Assembly (NCBI RefSeq): GCF_022749515.1
Contig: NZ_CP094242.1
Coordinates: 2,510,277 to 2,574,276, forward strand
Length of the DNA stretch: 64,000 bases
Origin: Morococcus cerebrosus
Lineage (GTDB): Bacteria > Pseudomonadota > Gammaproteobacteria > Burkholderiales > Neisseriaceae
Reading direction: 5' to 3'
Shown: positions 42,497 to 50,245 of the stretch, piece after piece
How the letters are laid out: the number at the start of each line of letters is the position of its first letter
Position numbering within the stretch: position 1 is the first letter of the stretch
Position numbers and translations under genes: made by a program
Notes under the pieces: model-generated
Databases searched by the model: none
What the model was told of the DNA's origin: nothing
What the model saw: only the letters and a program-made list of their open reading frames with translations

Positions 42497-42951
42497 TTTG
42501 TTTTACCTTTCTGCCTTTCGTCATTAATCCTTTTACACTCATCCACCGTACGGTGGCGTTGCCCGTGTATCCAGTCCCTGTCCATACAGGGCGCGTTTTC
42601 CAATCTGCTGACAATCTTTTTCAGTTCGGCGGCCTGCGCTTTGCCGTATTCGGTCGGACGGTACTTCTTTTCCAATTTCGGCACCATCCTGATTTCGGGC
42701 GGCGGCAGGTGTTTGATAAGGTCGGCAGGGTTTGGCCACTCTGACGAGGATGCCGCGATAGCCATAAAGGCTGCCTGTATCCTGATTCCGTCCTGTTCCG
42801 GTTGCCACGACCGGCCGCTCAGTATGCCCAACCAAAGTTCGGCGACTGCCGTCAAATCCGCCGAGGCAGGGCGGCCTTTGAGGTTTAGGGCGGCGAGCAT
42901 CATAAAACCCTGCGCGATTGCTTTTTTCAGCCAGCTATTGTTGTCCTCCAT
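42493..42951 (-). CDS. Hypothetical phage early protein (152 aa)
   Basis: Helical N-terminus (SWLKKAIAQGFMMLAAL), SWQPEQDGIRIQAAFMAIAAS in the middle, and a charged C-terminus. Its start overlaps the end of the preceding gene by 17 bases. No known family; conserved position between DUF3164 and a zinc-finger protein. Confidence 0.65.
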   Translation of the reverse strand: MEDNNSWLKKAIAQGFMMLAALNLKGRPASADLTAVAELWLGILSGRSWQPEQDGIRIQAAFMAIAASSSEWPNPADLIKHLPPPEIRMVPKLEKKYRPTEYGKAQAAELKKIVSRLENAPCMDRDWIHGQRHRTVDECKRINDERQKGKTK

Positions 42952-43435
42952 TCGACCACTCCATCAAACCGCCCAACCCGCGCCTCAATTTGGTACTTCC
43001 CTCCTCTCCCGCGGGAGAGGGTTGGTGAGAGGGTAAAACCGCAATTCCCGCCGTCTTCTCGGGCGACCAAAACGTAATGTTTTCTAATAAATAACCGTGG
43101 CTGGTCAGCGGCGGTATCAGCTTTCCCGCATCCCGTGCCTCAAGGCATCGTGTTGCAGCCCAAATCCAAGCCTCGCGCGGAGCCGGGTAAGTTTTACGGT
43201 TACGGATGATTTCGCCTTCCCGTATCATCGGCGCAATCTCGCCAATAAGCTTTGAAACCCGGTTAAAACTTAGATCCTTTTCGGCGGGGCGAAACAGCGT
43301 CAGATACCGCAATACCGCCTTAAAAAGGTCGTCTGAAATGCCGGTCAGGGCAATCAGGGCTTCGCGGGCATCGTCATGGGCGATTAATACATCCAAGCTC
43401 ATCACCGCACCGCAGGTAGGGCAGCGTACTTTCAT
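42935..43435 (-). CDS. Zinc-finger early protein with repeat-derived C-terminus
   Basis: This gives 166 residues. The N-terminus MKVRCPTCGAVMSLDVL carries a CxxC. The middle (SFNRVSKLIGEIAPMIREGEI) resembles Mu-like early proteins. The last ~30 codons (LPSHQPSPAGEEGSTKLRRG) are the translation of a GC-rich CTCTCCCGCGGGAGAG repeat at about 43010-43035, so the original C-terminus has probably been replaced. Confidence 0.7.
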   Translation of the reverse strand: MKVRCPTCGAVMSLDVLIAHDDAREALIALTGISDDLFKAVLRYLTLFRPAEKDLSFNRVSKLIGEIAPMIREGEIIRNRKTYPAPREAWIWAATRCLEARDAGKLIPPLTSHGYLLENITFWSPEKTAGIAVLPSHQPSPAGEEGSTKLRRGLGGLMEWSNGGQQ

Positions 43436-43626
43436 GTTCTCGCCTCCAAATCCTTACGGCTCAAGCACCGCAATGCCGTCTGAACCACATCCTCAACTTC
43501 ATCCGAAAGCTGCGACGACACATACATCATCACAAACTGACCCGATACCGTTGTCAGCTCGGCGGCAAGATGACCGCCTTTCTCCCGCCAAACCGATACT
43601 TTTATTTTGCTGTAATCCCTGTTCAT
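43432..43626 (-). CDS. Hypothetical phage early protein (64 aa)
   Basis: MNRDYSKIKVSVWREKGGHL start, helical end (LSDEVEDVVQTALRCLSRKD). ATGA overlaps at both ends show translational coupling in the early operon. Unknown function. Confidence 0.65.
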   Translation of the reverse strand: MNRDYSKIKVSVWREKGGHLAAELTTVSGQFVMMYVSSQLSDEVEDVVQTALRCLSRKDLEART

Positions 43627-43799
43627 TTTTCCGCTCCCGCAGGCTCCAAAACCACGCCTGTTATTTTGTCTGTCTCGCTCATCCCGCCGTAAACTGCTTC
43701 CCAGTTTTGATCGGCTTCAAGAGCATCCCTTTGTTCTGCCGTTGCCGCGACCGGATGACAGGCGGCGAGCATGACGGTCAATATCCATAAGCCCCTCAT
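43623..43799 (-). CDS. Small predicted lipoprotein
   Basis: This gives 58 residues. MRGLWILTVMLAACHP has a lipobox-like LAAC after a short hydrophobic stretch. Overlaps both neighbours (TGA/ATG). An envelope protein in an early operon is unusual; lipid modification is predicted only from the motif. Confidence 0.6.
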   Translation of the reverse strand: MRGLWILTVMLAACHPVAATAEQRDALEADQNWEAVYGGMSETDKITGVVLEPAGAEK

Positions 43800-43936
43800 T
43801 TGTATTGTCCCCTGTCATAGACGTTGATCTGCATAGGCTGTTTTTGGCGGCAAGGCTCGGTCAGAATTGCCTGTATGACTACAACGATGGTCAGCAGCAC
43901 AATTACAATGGCAAATTCGATTTCATCTTTTTTCAT
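43796..43936 (-). CDS. Small single-pass membrane protein
   Basis: This gives 46 residues: MKKDEIEFAIVIVLLTIVVV gives one membrane helix, followed by a polar tail ending VYDRGQYK. Overlaps the lipoprotein gene; the two may act together at the envelope (inference). Confidence 0.6.
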   Translation of the reverse strand: MKKDEIEFAIVIVLLTIVVVIQAILTEPCRQKQPMQINVYDRGQYK

Positions 43937-43946
43937 GATTTCCCCT

Positions 43947-44192
43947 TTATTTTTCAGACTCTTCCGATTCGTCGATACCGGCCAGAACGGCTAACTCCAC
44001 TATGTCCTGCCAAGTCAATACAAACCGCTTCCCAGTAGCTTTACTGACGACCATCGGCTCACATCCCCCAGAGATTTCCATCGTGTATTCCATGCTGCCG
44101 ACTTTCCCGGTAGCTACCTCTGTGCTAAACAGTAAGGCTATCTCAATCTCAGAGTGATTGGGTTCAATAAATTTTCCGAATTTGTTATCCAT
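43947..44192 (-). CDS. Hypothetical phage early protein (81 aa)
   Basis: ATG 44192 after GTGTGAG, one base after the ATPase B stop. MDNKFGKFIEPNHSEIEIAL, then VLTWQDIVELAVLAGIDESEE. No family recognised; acidic. Confidence 0.65.
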   Translation of the reverse strand: MDNKFGKFIEPNHSEIEIALLFSTEVATGKVGSMEYTMEISGGCEPMVVSKATGKRFVLTWQDIVELAVLAGIDESEESEK

Positions 44193-44193
44193 C

Positions 44194-45201
44194 TCACACC
44201 CCCCGTACCACATCGCCGTCAACCATCTCAAAACCAAGCTCCGCCGCCTGATTCATCGCTGCCGCCACTAAGTTGTTGACCGCCAGCGGATAGAGCAGGC
44301 TGTTGGTTTCCAATCCTTTGCTCGTGCGGCTTTTGACTGTCAGACGCTCGGCAACCGCATCAATCGCGCTTTTGTCTAAAATCTTCGCCATGTCCGCATT
44401 GACGCGGTCAAATTTGTGCTTGAGATAGCCTTCCAGCTTGCCGTCGGTCAGCGGCAAGAGCGTAACCACCTCGCAGCGTTGCACCACCTCGCGCACCGCA
44501 GGATTGTTTTCGCTGAGTTTTTGTGCCAACTCCGTCTGACCGATTAAGACAATCCCGAGCAGGCGTTCAAAGCCGTTTTTCAGCTCAAAAAAGCGTTTCA
44601 GATGTTTCAGGGTCGGCAGCGGCAGACCGTGCGCCTCTTCAATCAAGAGCAGGTGTTTGTTGCCTGCTTTCGCGCTTTCCGACAAAGCGCGGTGGATTTG
44701 TCTAAAACGTGCTTCCGGGCTGCGTTTCGGGCTTGTTCCCGGCGACACCGCCTCCAAAATGGCCTCGGCAATATGTACCGCCTTAAGCGTTTTGCCTTTT
44801 TGGTCGTTGTCCTCCATCGCCAAGACATAAGGCTCGATCAGGATGATTTGTCGGCCTTCGCGGTTGATACGGTCTTGCAGGTCTTCGCGCAGTGTGGATT
44901 TACCCGCTCCGCTTTCGCCGACCACCGCCACAAAACCGCCGTGGCAGGCCGTCTGAAACATTGCCTCTCTCACATAGCGCACATCAGACGTCATATACAC
45001 ATCGTCCGCAGACTGGATTTCGTCATTAAACGGGTCGCGGAATAAGCTAAAATGTTGTTTTGCCGCTTGGTTTAAAGTTGCTTTTCGTAGTAACATCTCA
45101 TTGTCCTTGTCTTCGTAAGTTGCTTGGGCAGGTGCGGCTTCCGGCTCGTTTCTCAGGCTCGCTGGGATTTCCGCACCATTCGTTTCAAAAAATTGTTTCA
45201 A
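44194..45201 (-). CDS. Transposition ATPase B (MuB/TnsC-like), AAA+ domain
   Basis: This gives 335 residues if started at TTG 45201. Walker A VVGESGAGKST, Walker B HLLLIEEAH and an ExeA-like LFRDPFNDEI lead-in identify the AAA+ target-capture ATPase that works with transposase A. The true N-terminus, an HTH domain, lies upstream in another frame (45185-45340) and would be fused if the A9 tract at 45224-45232 were A8 or read with a -1 shift. Confidence 0.88.
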   Translation of the reverse strand: MKQFFETNGAEIPASLRNEPEAAPAQATYEDKDNEMLLRKATLNQAAKQHFSLFRDPFNDEIQSADDVYMTSDVRYVREAMFQTACHGGFVAVVGESGAGKSTLREDLQDRINREGRQIILIEPYVLAMEDNDQKGKTLKAVHIAEAILEAVSPGTSPKRSPEARFRQIHRALSESAKAGNKHLLLIEEAHGLPLPTLKHLKRFFELKNGFERLLGIVLIGQTELAQKLSENNPAVREVVQRCEVVTLLPLTDGKLEGYLKHKFDRVNADMAKILDKSAIDAVAERLTVKSRTSKGLETNSLLYPLAVNNLVAAAMNQAAELGFEMVDGDVVRGV

Positions 45202-45340
45202 TTTCCTTCGCAGCTCGGCTGCGTTTTTTTTTCGGCCATTGCCCGTGATTGACTACCGCCACCAGCATCGGCTTGCTGCATCCGATTTCGGCTGCCGCGG
45301 CGGCATAGGATTTGCCGATTTGCTTAAAGGTCTGTTTCAT
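45185..45340 (-). CDS. N-terminal HTH part of ATPase B, separate frame
   Basis: This gives 51 residues as read: MKQTFKQIGKSYAAAAAEIG then CSKPMLVAVVNHGQWPKKK, which resembles the MuB N-terminal HTH (TTFKQIALESGLSTGTISSF). After the A9 run the correct continuation (NAAELRRKLKQFFETNG) is in the -1 frame and leads into the AAA+ domain. In the zero frame translation stops 12 codons later. Confidence 0.75.
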   Translation of the reverse strand: MKQTFKQIGKSYAAAAAEIGCSKPMLVAVVNHGQWPKKKRSRAAKEIETIF

Positions 45341-45355
45341 GCTTTCCCTTTTTTT

Positions 45356-45381
45356 CAAATGCGACGACGTCGTCGCATTTG
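45356..45381. promoter_or_regulatory. Long perfect palindrome, copy 2 (before B)
   Basis: Half-site CAAATGCGACGAC mirrored; 16 bases upstream of the HTH-B start and 2 bases past the transposase stop. Confidence 0.75.
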
Positions 45382-45382
45382 C

Positions 45383-47161
45383 CTAACCGGTTTTATGCAG
45401 TTTCAGACGACCCATCGTCTTCAGCCTGTCGTAAACCTCGTCCAATTTGCTCTCGACCACGCCTTCCGGGTAGTGTTTGAGGATGACCGCCATCGCCTGT
45501 TTCCAGTCGCCGCCGTCTGCCTCGACGCGGGGTTTTAAGCGTTTGGCGATTTCGACCTTGCTCAATACCTGCTCAGAGACCTCCATCCGGTTGTACGCCA
45601 TCTGCTGTCCCTGTTTGGGCATAAAGAGCGTATTTCGCGCGGCAAGCGTATCTTCCTGATGCTTGTACGGGTCGATTTCGCCGCCAAATGGGATTGCTTT
45701 GCCTTTGCGTTTGGCGTCTGCCTCCTCCAGCGTTTCCGCACCCATCGCCAGCTTGTCCAGCTCTTTGCGATGCTGCTGCGCGTCCGTATCGGCAGGGGCT
45801 TTGTATTCCGCCCCGATGACCGCGGCGTCAGCCCTGAAGCCCATCTCGTCAAACACCACTTCGGGTACGGATACCCAAACCTCGTTACCCTCCGCGTCAT
45901 AAGTGGCGACCCGCGCCCCGTTTACCTCCCAAGGGTTCTTACCGACCAAAACCTTCTGACCGACCAAAATCCCCTTGATGCCTTTCACGCTATATACCCG
46001 TCCGCCGAAGCGGATTTCCAAATCCGCCGAAACTTTCGCTTCTTTCGGCGCGCTGATGGCCAGCTCTCGGCAATAATCCGCAGGCGGCGGCAGGATGAGC
46101 TGCTCGGGTTTGATTTTGTTCCACGCCTGATAGCGGGTCATGCCGTGGCGGCTGTGCTTTTGCGTACCGTTGTAGTAACGCATCCACCGTTCCGATAAAG
46201 CATTGAGCTGGTCGATGTCGTGTACCTCGGTAAAGCGCAACCCGCTCTCAAATGCCGTTTCGACAATATCGTTGGCTTTTTCCACTTGCCCTTTGGCACG
46301 CGGATTGCCCGGCTTGTTGATTTGCACATGCACATCCAACGACTTGCACAAATTTTTAAACGCCGCCGAAGTATTCGCGCTGCCCGGGTCAAGCATGACC
46401 ATGCGCGGCACGCCGCGAAACGGGTCTTTTAACGGGTCTAACTTTTGCTGCATCATGTAGATGAAAAAGTCGCAGAGGTTCGCGCTGGTTTCGCCGCCAA
46501 AGTAATAACGCACCGCAATCGTGCCGGAGGCATGGTCTGTCCCCGTGTACCGCCAGACGCGGTCGTTTTCGATTTTGACGACGTTTTTCGGCTTGTTTTT
46601 ATAAAACTCCTCTTCCTTCATGACCCGCAGCCCCGTATCCTTGCCCTGACGGGGCAGGTAATACAAAACGCACAAACTCGGGTCGATTTGCCAACAATGG
46701 TTCGGATGCTCTGATTTCATCCGGCTGACCGGGTCGGGTTGGAGCAGTTGGTCGGGATGCAGCTTGTACTCTCGTAAAGCCCGGGTAATGGTGTTTTCAG
46801 ATAGGGGGATGACTTCCCCAGTTTCCTCATCAATCCGCGCCGCCTCGATTTTTCCGTTGGCGCGCAGCATTTCCACCGCCTGCCGCACCGACATCAACCG
46901 CTTGCCGTTACGCCTCATCGCCTCCACCAAAACCGCCGAAATCAATTTGGCTTCTTCCGGTTTCAGTTCCGTCTTGCCCGCATCGCTGCGCCGTTTGCGC
47001 GTCGGCTTGACGCTGACCGCCTCCAGCTTGCGGTATAACGTGGCAAGACTGATGCCCAATTCCTGCGCCTGCTGCTTAAGATATGCAGAGCGTGCGCCGC
47101 GTCCCATTGCTTCCGCCTGATTCTCGACTGCCTTAAGACGCTCAATCATTGCCGGATTCAT
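45383..47161 (-). CDS. DDE transposase A (MuA-like)
   Basis: This gives 592 residues from ATG 47161 (MNPAMIERLKAVENQ) behind GGGAGAAGG; the frame continues upstream to 47392 but inside the DUF3102 gene. N-terminal HTH (ELGISLATLYRKLEAV), then the rve-type catalytic core with D in CWQIDPSLC, D in VMLDPGSAN and E in GQVEKANDIVE, and a Mu-transposase C-terminal beta domain (LEIRFGGRVYSVKGIKGILVG). It catalyses integration and replicative transposition together with B. The order DUF3102-A-B is as in B3/D3112-like phages. Confidence 0.94.
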   Translation of the reverse strand: MNPAMIERLKAVENQAEAMGRGARSAYLKQQAQELGISLATLYRKLEAVSVKPTRKRRSDAGKTELKPEEAKLISAVLVEAMRRNGKRLMSVRQAVEMLRANGKIEAARIDEETGEVIPLSENTITRALREYKLHPDQLLQPDPVSRMKSEHPNHCWQIDPSLCVLYYLPRQGKDTGLRVMKEEEFYKNKPKNVVKIENDRVWRYTGTDHASGTIAVRYYFGGETSANLCDFFIYMMQQKLDPLKDPFRGVPRMVMLDPGSANTSAAFKNLCKSLDVHVQINKPGNPRAKGQVEKANDIVETAFESGLRFTEVHDIDQLNALSERWMRYYNGTQKHSRHGMTRYQAWNKIKPEQLILPPPADYCRELAISAPKEAKVSADLEIRFGGRVYSVKGIKGILVGQKVLVGKNPWEVNGARVATYDAEGNEVWVSVPEVVFDEMGFRADAAVIGAEYKAPADTDAQQHRKELDKLAMGAETLEEADAKRKGKAIPFGGEIDPYKHQEDTLAARNTLFMPKQGQQMAYNRMEVSEQVLSKVEIAKRLKPRVEADGGDWKQAMAVILKHYPEGVVESKLDEVYDRLKTMGRLKLHKTG

Positions 47162-48017
47162 CGCCTTCTCCCGTTTCACCGCCCAACCATTCCGGCACAT
47201 TGTCTGTCGGTGCTTCGGTCGGTAGGGCATAGCTTTCGCGCAGTTGCTCGCAGTCCAAAATAATTTGATTGAGCGTGCCGACCATCTTCGCGCGGTGGTC
47301 AAATCCATGCGCCTCGCCGTGAGCCGCCATCTGTTCAAACATCTCGCGCAATCGGCTGATCTGCGAGCGGATACCGACTTCCAGACTGCCAAGCTGCATC
47401 GTCAGCTCGATTCCCACATCCGCAGGTTTAGGCTCTTTGACACCCGTCTGCTTTTTCGACAGCTTTTCCGCCAGCTCATCAACCTTTTTATTTTTATCGG
47501 CAATTACCTTATCTTTCGCTTCCGCCGTTTCGCGGCTTTCGCGCAGGGCGACGCGCAGCTCCTTGACCGTCATACGGTCGACATCGTCAAAAGTGTTGCC
47601 GTTGACCTCGCCGCCTTCGGCAAGCTCCAACAAAGTGTCGTCGTCTTCAACCAGCAGCTCGAGCAGTTTGGATTTACCCAACGTCATCAGCTTAGGCTGC
47701 ACCTGTTTCATTTTCGGGTCGATAAATCGGAGGGTGGCATTCATCAGTCTTTGGGATTCCCGCCGTCCGAGGCCGAATTCTTTTTCAGCGATTTCGGCAA
47801 ACCGCCCATGCGGCGTATGCTCCTTGATGATGATCAGCGCGCGTCCCAGCTCAAACATCCCTTCCATCGTTTGGCGTACCGCAAATCGTCCGCGCTCAAT
47901 CCATACCGTCTCGTTGTAGGCCTCGCCGCTCGAAAACTTGTCCATAACCTCCATGCTGTGGATAGCCAGTTCGTTTGCCGTTGCGCCGACCGTATGCCCT
48001 AAAATTTCTGTTGCCAT
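47142..48017 (-). CDS. DUF3102 phage early protein
   Basis: This gives 291 residues. GMFELGRALIIIKEHTPHGRFAEIAEKEFGLGRRESQRLMNA is, in its features, the DUF3102 core (helical, ParB/Kor-like). A coiled-coil follows (ADKNKKVDELAEKLSKKQ). It precedes transposase A and overlaps it by 20 bases. Function unknown. Confidence 0.88.
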   Translation of the reverse strand: MATEILGHTVGATANELAIHSMEVMDKFSSGEAYNETVWIERGRFAVRQTMEGMFELGRALIIIKEHTPHGRFAEIAEKEFGLGRRESQRLMNATLRFIDPKMKQVQPKLMTLGKSKLLELLVEDDDTLLELAEGGEVNGNTFDDVDRMTVKELRVALRESRETAEAKDKVIADKNKKVDELAEKLSKKQTGVKEPKPADVGIELTMQLGSLEVGIRSQISRLREMFEQMAAHGEAHGFDHRAKMVGTLNQIILDCEQLRESYALPTEAPTDNVPEWLGGETGEGDESGND

Positions 48018-48031
48018 TTCTTTTGCTCCTC

Positions 48032-48055
48032 AAATGCGACGACGTCGTCGCATTT
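48032..48055. promoter_or_regulatory. Long perfect palindrome, copy 3 (before DUF3102)
   Basis: Half-site AAATGCGACGAC mirrored; overlaps the stop codon of the upstream gene and ends 14 bases before the DUF3102 start, whose SD is AGGAGCAAAAG. Confidence 0.75.
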
Positions 48056-48338
48056 AGTAAATTCGGTTTTCCAATTCTTGCAAGCGCGCATTCAGCCGCT
48101 CTTGCTGTTTTCTAAATCGCTCTGCGATTTGCAGGGTTTTGATACCGTAGGCGTAGTTGCCGTTTTCGAGCTTGATGACCAATCCCGATGCAACCAAATC
48201 ATCAATATCCCTGCTGACTTGCGATGGCGTCAGCCCCAGTCCGACCGATAAATCCTTATTGCTCAGACCGATAATCGGATGCTCGTCAAGCGCGATAAAG
48301 ACCCTCAATAGCCGTTGTACCCTTTTACTTTCTGCCAT
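48054..48338 (-). CDS. Winged-helix (IclR-type N-domain) protein
   Basis: This gives 94 residues. VQRLLRVFIALDEHPIIGLSNKDLSVGLGLTPSQVSRDIDDLVASG has the IclR/MarR-like wHTH layout, with a coiled-coil C-terminus. Early regulator downstream of ner; a role in early transcription is likely but not shown. Confidence 0.8.
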   Translation of the reverse strand: MAESKRVQRLLRVFIALDEHPIIGLSNKDLSVGLGLTPSQVSRDIDDLVASGLVIKLENGNYAYGIKTLQIAERFRKQQERLNARLQELENRIY

Positions 48339-48346
48339 ATCGACTC

Positions 48347-48535
48347 CTACGCTGCGTCTTGTTTGGACTTAAGCCCGAGTTCCAGCGCGATTTGATGCGC
48401 CTTCCCCCGATTTGCCTTGACGGTTCCGTTCAGAATGCGGGACACGTACGTCGGGTCATAACCACGCGCCATGCACCAATCCTTCATCGTTTCACCGCGC
48501 TCTCGGAAACCTGCTTTTATTTTTTCTGCTTTCAC
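48347..48535 (-). CDS. ner: Ner/Nlp-like early repressor
   Basis: This gives 62 residues from GTG 48535 behind GGAGATATTCC. KAGFRERGETMKDWCMARGYDPTYVSRILNGTVKANRGKA is, in its features, a Ner/Cro-like HTH. It is divergent from the c repressor, as in Mu, and would shut down early and c transcription during lytic growth. Confidence 0.85.
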   Translation of the reverse strand: MKAEKIKAGFRERGETMKDWCMARGYDPTYVSRILNGTVKANRGKAHQIALELGLKSKQDAA

Positions 48536-48571
48536 GGAATATCTCCTATTTCGTTCTCGTGCTAGAATCAT

Positions 48572-48661
48572 GATTGTTTAAAGATTTAAACAATCTTGTA
48601 TCAAACTTGATGCAAGTATAATAGGAATATTTCTAGCTAGCAAGATTATTTCTAGTTTATT
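48572..48661. promoter_or_regulatory. Operator region between ner and c
   Basis: It contains a perfect palindrome (48572-48595, arms GATTGTTTAAA / TTTAAACAATC), a near-perfect one (48595-48616, arms CTTGTATCAA / TTGATGCAAG) and two ATTTCTAG boxes (48629-48636, 48648-48655). A third ATTTCTAG lies inside the repressor gene at 48897-48904. Likely binding sites for the c repressor and Ner. Confidence 0.7.
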
Positions 48662-48677
48662 TTTAAGGATTAATTCT

Positions 48678-49343
48678 ATGAGTTTGATTTTTACTGGAAA
48701 TATTCGTGAACTTCTTGCAAAAGAAGAGCTGACTATCGCTGAATTTGCCGATTTGATAGATGAAAAAGTATCCAGGGTAAATGATGTTTTAAGCGGAAAG
48801 CAGCGTCCACCATTTGATATGGTGGAAAAAATATTGAGCAAATTTGATGTTGATGCAAACTGGCTGATTTCTGGAAAAAAGAACAGTAAAAGGAATATTT
48901 CTAGTTTGACGGCATTGTCAGACGACTACGCCTATATCCCCATGTTTGATGTCGAGGTCTCCGCGGGCAACGGCACGACCGCCTACGGCGTAACCGACCC
49001 CGCCAATCATCTGGCGTTCCGGCGAGACTGGCTGCTCCAGCGCGGCCTGCATGAGCAAGACCTCAACATCGTTACAGCCAAAGGAGACAGTATGGAGCCG
49101 ACCATCAGCAGCAAAGACACGCTGCTGGTTGACACCTCCAAAACCAATCCGCGCGACGGCCAGATTTACGTTATCCGCAGCGGCGACGTTTTATGGGTAA
49201 AGCGTGTCCAACGCCAAATCGACGGCAGCCTGCTCTTGATTTCCGACAACACAACCTATCCGCCCATGCCGCTGATGCTGGCAGACCACCCCGACATACA
49301 GGTCATCGGGCAGGTGGTTCAGGTATCCAAAGACCTGTATTAA
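48678..49343 (+). CDS. c repressor, HTH plus S24 peptidase
   Basis: This gives 221 residues. An N-terminal HTH (LTIAEFADLIDEKVSRVNDVLSG) precedes a LexA/CI-like C-domain with catalytic Ser in AKGDSMEPTI and Lys in LWVKRV, and an Ala-Gly pair (VSAGNG) near 97 as possible self-cleavage site. It keeps lysogeny; the S24 domain suggests that RecA/SOS can induce the phage, unlike Mu c, which is ClpX-controlled. First plus-strand gene of the right arm. Confidence 0.93.
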   Translation: MSLIFTGNIRELLAKEELTIAEFADLIDEKVSRVNDVLSGKQRPPFDMVEKILSKFDVDANWLISGKKNSKRNISSLTALSDDYAYIPMFDVEVSAGNGTTAYGVTDPANHLAFRRDWLLQRGLHEQDLNIVTAKGDSMEPTISSKDTLLVDTSKTNPRDGQIYVIRSGDVLWVKRVQRQIDGSLLLISDNTTYPPMPLMLADHPDIQVIGQVVQVSKDLY

Positions 49344-49352
49344 GGAGACAAA

Positions 49353-49589
49353 ATGAAAAAGGGTTATTTGACATTGCTGGTGTCTGTTATGATGTTTTCC
49401 GCATCCGCCCCCGCTTTGGCGAAAAGCTGCAAAGACTTTCCGACGCAGCAGGCAGCGCAGAAATTTTATGAAGCCCGCAAAAAATCAGGATTGAGTGGCT
49501 GGAAGAGTTTGGACAGGGACGGCGACGGACGAGCTTGCGACTGCAACCCGGGCGGAAGCGGCAAGAATTGTCCGAAAAAGAAAAGATGA
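49353..49589 (+). CDS. Secreted excalibur-domain protein (cargo)
   Basis: This gives 78 residues with signal peptide (cleavage near ALA-KSC). LDRDGDGRACDCNPGG is the excalibur DxDxDGxxC calcium-binding motif. It follows the repressor by 9 bases and may be expressed in the lysogen. Role unknown. Confidence 0.85.
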   Translation: MKKGYLTLLVSVMMFSASAPALAKSCKDFPTQQAAQKFYEARKKSGLSGWKSLDRDGDGRACDCNPGGSGKNCPKKKR

Positions 49590-49606
49590 TTTCTGAAAGA
49601 AATAGA

Positions 49607-50194
49607 ATGAAAACAAGAATATATATTGGAATTTTCTTATTGGCTGCTGCACATTTGGTTAATGCAGGAGGAGTGATGAAAACAGGAGGGATGATTGGTC
49701 CTCATCCTGAAACATTTTCGGAACGGTTCAATGAATTGAACAATGGAATGATGGATTTGTTCCCAAGAATATCAATTGTTGCGGGCAAGACACGTCAAAC
49801 AAAAGACCTTGGTAATGGCATTACGTTGTCTGCAAAACTGGTCAAGGAAGGAGATATTTTTGAGAACGTCCGGATAAATTGTAATACATTGGCGAAAACT
49901 CAAAGAATCAACAATTGCTTAGTGAGTATGTATTACACAGCTATTGCGTTGGATTATGAGATAGACCGTTTGGCATTTATGGATGCCATTCAGACTGCCG
50001 TCAAAAAAATGCAAGCCACTTATAATCAAAATGGAGTGGATTATTTCATTACGGTCAATCGTAAGCAAAAAAGTGTTTCCATGTTGGCAAAATCGGATAT
50101 ACCTATGCAGATTGAGGCAATGGACGATTCAAATGAAGCATATATGAAAAGCGATAAATGCAATCCCGAAGTTGAGCTGTGTATTACACCTTAG
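49607..50194 (+). CDS. Exported hypothetical protein (cargo)
   Basis: This gives 195 residues from ATG 49607, which opens a signal peptide (MKTRIYIGIFLLAAAHLVNA). The body is soluble, with conserved-looking FNELNNGMMDLF and CNPEVELCITP end (possible disulphide). Base composition is clearly more AT-rich than flanking phage genes, a sign of separate origin. Not recognised; it sits in the cargo slot between repressor and lysis genes. Confidence 0.75.
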   Translation: MKTRIYIGIFLLAAAHLVNAGGVMKTGGMIGPHPETFSERFNELNNGMMDLFPRISIVAGKTRQTKDLGNGITLSAKLVKEGDIFENVRINCNTLAKTQRINNCLVSMYYTAIALDYEIDRLAFMDAIQTAVKKMQATYNQNGVDYFITVNRKQKSVSMLAKSDIPMQIEAMDDSNEAYMKSDKCNPEVELCITP

Positions 50195-50245
50195 CTTCCG
50201 GCAGGTTTTAACCCCCTTTAAAAGCCCATTCAGACGACCTTTCCT

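Noticed and set aside
45201..45201. TTG 45201 as the natural start of ATPase B
   Set aside because: It lacks a good RBS and would discard a MuB-like HTH domain encoded just upstream in the -1-related frame; kept only as the frame as it stands.
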